Position numbers and translations under genes: made by a program. Shown in pieces: positions 56,245 through 64,000 of a DNA stretch of 64,000 nucleotides. Every line of letters starts with the position of its first letter. Position 1 is the stretch's first letter. The DNA lies in contig JANJXV010000099.1 of NCBI GenBank assembly GCA_024803745.1, positions 2,170,001 through 2,234,000 of the forward strand, written 5' to 3'. This DNA comes from Megascapheus bottae (Eukaryota > Chordata > Mammalia > Rodentia > Geomyidae). The notes below the pieces were generated by a model that was not told where the DNA came from, searched no databases, and was given only the letters and a program-made list of their open reading frames with translations.

Positions 56245-59200
56245 CTTTTTTTTTCATTTTTTTATTGTAATTAGTAAAAGGGTTAGATGATATTTGCCAG
56301 ATAGAAGGTGCATTAATTCACATACATTGATACCCTTTCACATGTCTTGGTACCCATTTCCCTCCAACCCCACACCCCCCACCCGTCTTGGTTTTCCCCC
56401 CTTCCCTATCAAATTTCAAATATCCAAATACAAATAAATTCAATATATCAGATAACAAAGTGAGATACTATACCAATATGGGATAACCAAGGGACAGCAA
56501 GCGAGATGAGAGACAACATAGTACATTAAGGACAACAATCATTCATTATATGGCTTTTGTGTCAATATCCTGGAGGTCCTTTCAATTAGCTTCACATTAT
56601 ATGGCCTTATATATGGCCTTTTGCTCTATTGCCAATCTCTGCTAGTAGAGCCCAAGGTTTCTACTGATTATGATGAATGAGGGAAACCACTGAGACTAAG
56701 TTCCTTTGAGTCTGGCTTACTTCACTTAATATGATTTGTTCTAAGTCTTTCCATTTCCTAACAAATGGGGCGATGTCATTCTTTCTGACAGCAGCATAGA
56801 ATTCCATTGTGTACAAATACCACAACTTGTTGATCCACTCATCAACTGAGGGACATCTGGGTTGGTTCCATATCTTTGCTATGGTGAATAGTGCTGCAAT
56901 GAACATTGTTGTGCTAGTGGGTTTAGTATGCCCTTGTTTCTGGATTGTTGGGTAAATGCCAAGTACTGGAATTGCTGGGTCATAGGGGAGTTGTATGTTT
57001 AGCGTTTTGAGGCACTGCCGCACTGCTTTCCATAGTGGTTGAACGAGTTTGCACTCCCACCAACAGTGTAGTAGTGATCCCTCCTGACCACATCCCCTCC
57101 AGCATCTGTTGTCATTCGTTTTCCTGATCCTGGCCATTCTAACTGGAGTTAGGTGGAATCTTAGACTTGTTTTGATTTGCATTTCTTTTATGACCAGAGA
57201 TGTTGAGCATTTCTTCATGTGTCTATAGGCCATTTTTGTTTCTTCTTCAGAGAAGAGTCTCTTTAAGTCTTTGGCCCATTTTGTAATGGGATGGGTGTTA
57301 CTTTGGAGGTTAGTTTTGGAGTGATTCAATTTTTTGAGTTGTTGATATATTTTAGATATGAGGCCTTGTTCCGTTGTTTGGGTGGTGAAGATCTTCTCCC
57401 ACTCTGTAGGCTTCCTGATTAGTTTACTAGCTATATCCGTTGCCATACAAAAGCTCTGCAGTTTAATGCAGTCCCACTTATCCAGCCATTCTCTGATTTG
57501 CTGTGATTCTTGGTCCTTATTAAGAAAGTTTCGACCTGTACCAAGGAGGCCTAGTGTATCTCCTATTCCTTCCTGTAAACTTTTCAGTGTGTCAGCTTTT
57601 ACCTCCACGTCTTTGATCCATTTGGAGTTAATTCTAGTGCAAGGGGACAAAGAAGGATCCAACTTTAGTTTTCTGCAGGTGTTTAACCAGTTCTGCCAGC
57701 ACAACTTGTTGAAGAGGCTATCTTTCTTCCATTCTATTTTTTTGGCTCCCTGGTCAAAGATTAGGTGGCCATAGGTCTGTGGTTTAATATCTGGGTCCGC
57801 AGTTCTACTCCATTGGACTTCAGGCCTGTTCTTGTGCCAGTACCAAGCTGTTTTGAGAATTATAGCTCTGTAATAGAGCCTTAAGTTTGGAATTGAAATT
57901 CCTCCAGCGCTGTTCTTTCTGCTAAGAAGTGTTTTTGCTATACGGGGTCTTTTATTATTCCATATGAAATTTTGAATTGCCTCTTCTATGTCTTTAAAGA
58001 ATGACATTGGGATGTTGATGGGTATTACATTGAATTTGTAGATAGCCCTTGGCAAGATTCTCATTTTCACAATGTTGATTCTTCCAATCCAGGAGCACGG
58101 GAGGTTTTTCCATTTCCTTAGTTCTGCTTTAATTTCCTTTTTTAGGGTTTTAAAGTTTTCATCTAAACGGTCCTTTGCATTCTTAGTTAAGCTAATTGCT
58201 AGGTACTTTATTTTCTTTGAGGCTATTGTGAAAGGATTTTCTTTCCTGATTATTGCCTCGTTCCTCTCAGTGTTGGCGTTAAGTAAGGCAGTTGATTTGT
58301 GAGGGTTGATTTTATGGCCTGCTACCCTTCCAAAGCTTTGAATCAGCTCAAGGAGCTTGGGAGTAGAGTCTATAGGATTCTTTAAATACAGAATCATGTC
58401 ATCTGCAAAGAGGGATAGTTTTATTTCCTCTTTCCCTACTTGGATCCCTTTTATGCTTGCTTCTTGCCATATTGCACTGCCTAGGAATTCTAGTACTATG
58501 TTAAAAAGGAGTGGAGAGAGTGGGCATCCTTGTCTCGTTCCTGATTTTAGAGGGAATGGCTTTAGATTTTCACCATTAAGTATAATACTAGCAGTGGGTT
58601 TCTCATACACAGCCTTTATTACATTGAGAAATGTTCCATGGATTCCTAGTTTCTCCACATCTTTTAACATAAAGGGGTTTTGGATCTTGTCAAATGCCTT
58701 TTCCGCATCTATTGAGACAATCATGTGATTTTATCCCTGCTCCTGTTGATGTGTTGAATTATATTAATTGATTTGTGTATGTTGAACCAGCTTTGCCTCC
58801 CTGTGATGAATCCAGTTTGATCATAGTGTACATTTTTTTTGATGAGTTGTTGTACACGCTTGGCCAGTATTTTGTTGAGAAGTTTTGCATCGAGGTTCAT
58901 CAAAGAAATGGGTCTATAGATCTCTTTCTTTGGTGAATCTCTGTCTGGTTTGGGGATGAGGGATATGCTGCCTTCACAGAATCAGATTAGTAAAGAACCT
59001 TCATTTTCAATTTCGTTGAAGAGCTTGAGGAGTATTGGTGTGAGCTCTGCTTTGAAGACCTTCTAGAATTCAGCTGTGAATCCATCTGGCCCTGGGCTCT
59101 TTTTAAGTGGAAGTTGTCTAATTTCCATTTCTATTTCAGAGCTTGAAATAGGCCTGTTGAGTTGGGTTAGCTCTTCTTGGTTCTATGTGTGTATGATAAT

Positions 59201-59731
59201 ATTGTCTAGGAATTCATCCATTTCTTCTAGGTTCTCAAATTTGTTGGCGTAAAGGTTTGAGAAGTATTCCCTCATGATATTCTGGATCTTGGTAATTTCT
59301 GTCGTGATATTACCATTTTCATCTGCGATTTTGTTTATTTCGATATGCTCTCTTCTTTTTTTGGTAAGATTTGCTAAGGGCTTGTCAATTTTGTTAATTC
59401 TTTCAAGAACCAACTCCTTGTTTTGTTGATTCTTTCTATAGTTTTTTTATTCCAAATCATTTAATTCTGCTTTGATTTTAATAATTTGCTTTCTCCTAAT
59501 GGGTTTAGGGTTGGTTTGTTGCTCTTTTTCCAGGAGGTTAAGGTGAGACATTAACTAGTTGGTTTGCCATTTTTCCAACTTGCTGTTGTAGGCACTCAGC
59601 GCTATAAATTTTCCTCTGAGTACTGCCTTTGTTGTGTCCCTAAGGAGTTGATATTTGTGTGCTCCTTATTGTTAAATTTCATAAACAGTTGGATATCTGT
59701 TCTGATCTCTTCGATTACCCATTGTTTTTGA
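56245..59731 (-). mobile_element. L1 of block B (counterpart of L1 number 3)
   Basis: 3' UTR, ORF2 C-terminus and RT, decayed linker region, cut at 59731 by the join to an IDL SINE. G-rich 3' UTR tract (C-rich on plus) at 56365-56405. Confidence 0.92.
56661..58724 (-). pseudogene. L1 ORF2 fragment, 687 codons open
   Basis: The longest open frame in the window. It runs from the RT palm ([38 protein letters not shown]; catalytic FADDMILYL) through the thumb to the C-terminal knuckle ([18 protein letters not shown]) and ends NLVSVVSLIHHNQ. Upstream the frame is broken before 58903-58721, and the endonuclease is missing. So it is a dead fragment that escaped the TAG present at the same place in 34118. 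RT catalytic residues are visible, but no promoter or intact ORF2 start is present. Confidence 0.9.
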
Positions 59732-60481
59732 TACATAGAAAACGCTGCAAGTGGTGCTGTGGCTCGGTGGGACAGCTAAAGCCTAAAGAAAGCCCAAGAA
59801 CAATGTTCACACTCTGAGGTCAAGTCCCAAGACTAGCAAAAACAAAAAAAATTCGACAAGGGGCAAAATGCAGGCAGAGAAGTCACTGTGAAGCAAATGT
59901 TTTGTAAAGGATGAGGGCAATATTGACCCTTAAGTTTGGATCTTACCTAAGAAAGGCTCCTTGAGCCTGAGACCAGACTGGTAGTTGGGCCTAGTGGAAG
60001 ACATTGGGATTGGACAAATAAGGTGTGCTGTATACTACATCCACAGGTATATTGTGAGATTGGAGGAGAGATTCAGACTCCAGTATGTCTTTGGTGAGGT
60101 CTTTTGTGAGCAAGGATCTTTGGTCATTGGGCCCTGAAAGGTGACCCTGCCTCCCTCACAATGGAACAGAATATGGAACCCTGGTAACCAAGCCACTGTA
60201 ACTAACAACCAGCTCAAGCCAGCTCACTTGGCCTGTGGCTCAGGAGGAAGAAAGATGTTTCTGTGCTGTTGCCAAAGGTCAGGAAACTCGAGTCTCAGGC
60301 ATGGAAGTTGTGGATGTCTTACTCGAAGATGTACATGCTAGATCATTGCCAAGCCACAAATCCAGTATAACAGAACTTTCTCTAAGAAGAAGGCCAGGAA
60401 AATCCAGGGCAACCAGATGAGGTAAATTTCTAAGAAGAAATGTATTTGACCCCATCATCCTCCCCACACACTACAACTTTC
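59732..60481. repeat. Tandem unit two of block B: IDL 3' part and unidentified segment
   Basis: IDL 3' part to about 59850, then the unidentified segment 59852-60480. Same fusion as 35584-36332. Confidence 0.9.
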
Positions 60482-62760
60482 TTTTTTTTTCATTTTTTAT
60501 TGTAATTAGTAAAAGGGTTAGATGATATTTGCCAGATAGGAGGTGCATTAATTCACATACATTGATACCCTTTCACATGTCTTGGTACCCATTTCCCTCC
60601 AACCCCACACCCCCCACCCGTCTTGGTTTTCCCCCCTTCCCTATCAAATTTCAAATATCCAAATACAAATAAATTCAATATATCAGATAACAAAGTGAGA
60701 TACTATACCAATATGGGATAACCAAGGGACAGCAAGCGAGATGAGAGACAACATAGTACATTAAGGACAACAATCATTCATTATATGGCTTTTGTGTCAA
60801 TATCCTGGAGGTCCTTTCAATTAGCTTCACATTATATGGCCTTATATATGGCCTTTTGCTCTATTGACAATCTCTGCTAGTAGAGCCCAAGGTTTCCACT
60901 GATTATGATGAATGAGGGAAACCACTGAGTCTAAGTTCCTTTGAGTCTGGCTTACTTCACTTAATATGATTTGTTCTAAGTCTTTCCATTTCCTAACAAA
61001 TGGGGCGATGTCATTCTTTCTGACAGCAGCATAGAATTCCATTGTGTACAAATACCACAACTTGTTGATCCACTCATCAACTGAGGGACATCTGGGTTGG
61101 TTACATATCTTTGCTATGGTGAATAGTGCTGCAATGAACATTGTTGTGCTAGTGGGTTTAGTATACCCTTGTTTCTGGATTGTTGGGTAAATGCCAAGTA
61201 TTGGAATTGCTGGGTCATAGGGGAGTTCTATTTCTTGCCTTTTGAGGCACTGCCGCACTGCTTTCCATAGTGGTTGAACGAGTTTGCACTCCAATCAACA
61301 GTGTAGTACTGATCCCTCCTGGCCACATCGCCTCCAGCATCTGTTGTCATTCATTTTCCTGATCCTGGCCATTCTAACTGGAGTGAGGTGGAATCTTAGA
61401 GTTGTTTTGATTTGCATTTCTTTTATGACCAGAGATGTGGAGCATTTCTTCATGTGTCTATACGCCATTTTGTTTCTTCTTCAGAGAAGACTCTCTTAAG
61501 TCTTTGGCCCATTTTTAATGGGATGGGTGTTACTTTGGAGGTGAGTTTTGGAGTGATTCAATTTTTTGAGTTGTTGATATATTTTAGATAGGAGGCCTTT
61601 GTCCGTTGTTTGGTTGGTGAAGATCTTCTCCCACTCTGTAGGCTTCCTGATTAGTTTACTAGCTATATCCGTTGCCATACAAAAGCTCTGCAGTTTAATG
61701 CAGTCCCACTTATCCAGCCTTTCTCTGATTTGTTGTGATTCTTGGTCCTTATTAAGAAAGTTTTGACCTGTGCCAAGGAGGCCTAGTGTATCTCCTATTC
61801 CTTCCTGTAAACTTTTCAGTGTGTCAGCTTTTACCTCCAGGTCTTTGATCCATTTGGAGTTAATTCTAGTGCAAGGGGACAAAGAAGGATCCAACTTTAG
61901 TTTTCTGCAGGTGTTTAACCAGTTCTACCAGCACAACTTGTTGAAGAGGCTATCTTTCTTCCATTCTATTTTTTTGGCTCCCTGGTCAAAGATTAGGTGG
62001 CCATAGTCTGTGGTTTAATATCTGGGTCCGCAGTTCTACTCCAATGGACTTCAGGCCTGTTCTTGTGCCAGTACCAAGCTGTTTTGAGAATTATAGCTCT
62101 GTAAGAGAGTCTTAAGTTTGGAATTGAAATTCCTCCAGCTCTGTTCTTTCTGCTAAGAAGTATTTTTGCTCTACGGGGTCTTTTATTATTCCATATGAAA
62201 TTTTGAATTGCCTCTTCTATTTCTTTAAAGAATGACATTGGGATGTTGATTGGTATTACATTGAATTTGTACATAGCCCTTGGCAAGATTGTCATTTTCA
62301 CAATGTTGACTCTTCCAATCCAGGAACATGGGAGGTTTTTCCATTTCCTTAGTTCTGCTTTTATTTCCTTTTTTGTGGTTTTAAAGTTTTCATCTAAACG
62401 GTCCTTTACATTCTTAGTTAAGCTAATTGCTAGGTACTTTATTTTCTTTGAGGCTACTGTGAAAGGAATTTCTTTCCTGATTATTGCCTCGTTCCTCTCA
62501 GTGTTGGCGTAAAGTAAGGTAGTTGATTTGTGAGGGTTCATTTTATGGCCTGTTACCCTTCGAAATCTTTGAATCAGCTCAAGGAGCTTGGGAGTAGAAT
62601 CTATAGGATTCTTTAAATCCAGAATCATGTCATTGGCAAAGAGGGATAGTTTTATTTCCTCTTTCCCTACTTGGATCCCCTTTATGCTTGCTTCTTGCCT
62701 TATTGCACTGCCTAGGAATTCTAGTACTATGTTAAAAAGGAGTGGAGGGAGTGGGCATCC
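60482..62760 (-). mobile_element. Mosaic L1 at the right end of block B
   Basis: The 3' part up to about 61100 matches the array L1s (36333 onward). From about 61100 it switches to variants of the L1 at 1-1065, with frameshifts in ORF2 and the same 5' truncation (62760, then gaatgcta). ORF2 pieces: 61294-60842, 61894-61496, 62628-61993. Best explained as a crossover product between an array L1 and a resident older L1. Confidence 0.85.
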
Positions 62761-64000
62761 TGAATGCTACCCCCTAGCTCTTTAATGCAAAGCTTAGGGC
62801 TGTGGCATTTTAAGCACAATTCAATGCTCTGTTTTTTGCTGGTTAATTAGAGGTAAAAATCTTATGGAATTTATTGCGTGGCTGATTTTGAACTGGAATC
62901 CTCAGTTCTCAGCTTATCTTGAGTAGCTAGGATTACAGTACTTTTACAACATGTATGCTCATACACTTTGCTTCTGATCCAAACACTCATTGTTCAATTT
63001 AACTAACAAGATGTGAGGAACGATGATTGACTGTAATTTACTAGATGGGATTCTAGTGAGTATATATTTCCACTTCCACTCTGAAGCCAGGGAAATGTTT
63101 CTGGTACATGTTTCAACTATCTCCCAAAGAGGAAATAATATGTGTGTACGTTTGATAGTATTTCAGATAGGAGATGGACTTTGGTGTTTGGAACCTGTTG
63201 GGCAGAGTGTATCAGCTGGGCTGTGATAACAGAGATGATGTTACAGACAGTAATATTTTCATCCCAGACAGACTTAATCCAGATCCTTGGATTTCAGGCC
63301 TTGAGTAGATAGAATTACAAATGTGAGCTGCCACCACCACCTGGTTCATTTTGGAAACCTTAATTGCTTCTCATTTGTTCCCTTCCTTTCCTCTTTTGGA
63401 AGATTGATCTAAGCTGGCTGATTGTGCATCACAATGAAGTGATTGGCCTCAGGAATTGCAAATATTTGTTTCATCAGCACGGAATGAATGAAGTTGATCT
63501 AAACCCAATAGTATTTTCCTTCTGATAAATAGGGAACTTACTTATATCATTTTTCCTTGCCTTTGCTTTCCCAAAGCAAGCAACATGTTTCTTAAAAACT
63601 ATACTTCATGAGAATATTATAATTAGAAGCTACCTTCTGCACACTTCAGAATAGTCCTTGCATTTATAAACTTATATTACAATATTAGGTAGAAGAATGG
63701 TGACTGTTAGTTTCATAACTACTTCATATGTTTTACTCTTTAAGGCTCATTAAGTCAAGAAGGGATTAAATACATTTATATAATAGTAGAACATAGCTCC
63801 TGCTGATTTGATGTGTGTGCAGATGATACACAGATTTATTACTATTACTCAAAAGTTTTCTTCAAATTTTCAGTAGTAGACTGCTATGCTAACTGGTAGG
63901 TGATAGTAATGATGCTGAAATTCTATGAATCAGCTATGAAGCAGAATTTCAGGGGAGAGTATTTGCTAGGGACTTAATTTCTAAGACGCATATCAAGAAT
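61697..64000. repeat. Duplicated block, right window edge (pairs with 1-2299)
   Basis: Repeats the start of the window, a few percent different by eye. Small indels include a 5-bp insertion near 63390 (cttcctttcctctttt against ccttttttgg). 62761-64000 is non-L1 flank and matches 1066-2299. Confidence 0.92.
62761..64000. other. Flank of the mosaic L1, repeated from 1066-2299
   Basis: Degenerate SINE at 62786-62958, B1-like scrap at 63276-63352, otherwise unique AT-rich DNA without a gene. Confidence 0.85.

Larger units (their letters stand above)
55495..59731. repeat. 4237-bp tandem duplication, first unit (B)
   Basis: Same endpoints and same SINE/L1 junction as 31347-35583, with the same 4237-bp period. 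Confidence 0.93.

Overview
The window is mammalian genomic DNA from a rodent. It holds an old C2H2 zinc-finger (KRAB) locus duplicated together with a large block of LINE-1 (L1) retrotransposons. The abundant SINEs are of two kinds. One is a tRNA-derived ID-like element (called IDL here) of about 180-200 bp. The other is a dimer of a B1-like left half and an ID-like right half. From memory this pairing fits Geomyoidea (kangaroo rats, pocket mice, pocket gophers); I have not tested that assignment. I found no intact protein-coding gene, no tRNA or rRNA gene, no CRISPR array and no prokaryotic system.

Layout. 1-1065 is the 5' part of a minus-strand L1. 1066-10405 is SINE-rich non-genic DNA with two degraded L1 3' ends. 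10406-38070 is duplication copy A. 38071-38628 is an inverted, more diverged relative of a segment that also lies inside the L1 block. 38629-42826 is mostly unique DNA. 42827-62760 is duplication copy B. The last 2.3 kb (61697-64000) repeats the first 2.3 kb (1-2299), so the window probably spans about one period of a still larger tandem array.

Each copy carries a minus-strand KRAB zinc-finger relic with three recognisable exons: a 127-bp KRAB A-box exon, a 90-bp KRAB b-box-like exon and a zinc-finger exon. Both are dead, but by different lesions. Copy A keeps the A box and has a stop in the b exon. Copy B has a stop in the A box and keeps the b exon. Both share a double stop just before the finger array, so the finger array was already cut off in their common ancestor.

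The L1 block (21475-38070 and 53758-62760) is built from tandem DNA duplications rather than separate retrotranspositions. A module of flank + IDL SINEs + an unidentified 630-bp segment + minus-strand L1 recurs five times. One junction, ORF2 sequence fused into the middle of an IDL SINE, is the same in A (35583) and B (59731), both with a 4237-bp period. All three surviving ORF1 C-termini share one amber stop. L1-L1 unequal crossover and microhomology-mediated rearrangement explain most of the architecture (inference).

The only full-length L1 is at 24642-30692 (minus). It has ORF1, ORF2 and both UTRs but is inactive. The longest open piece is a 687-codon ORF2 fragment at 56661-58724. I did not find a novel functional system. 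The notable content is the duplication history and the reciprocal decay of the KRAB relics.
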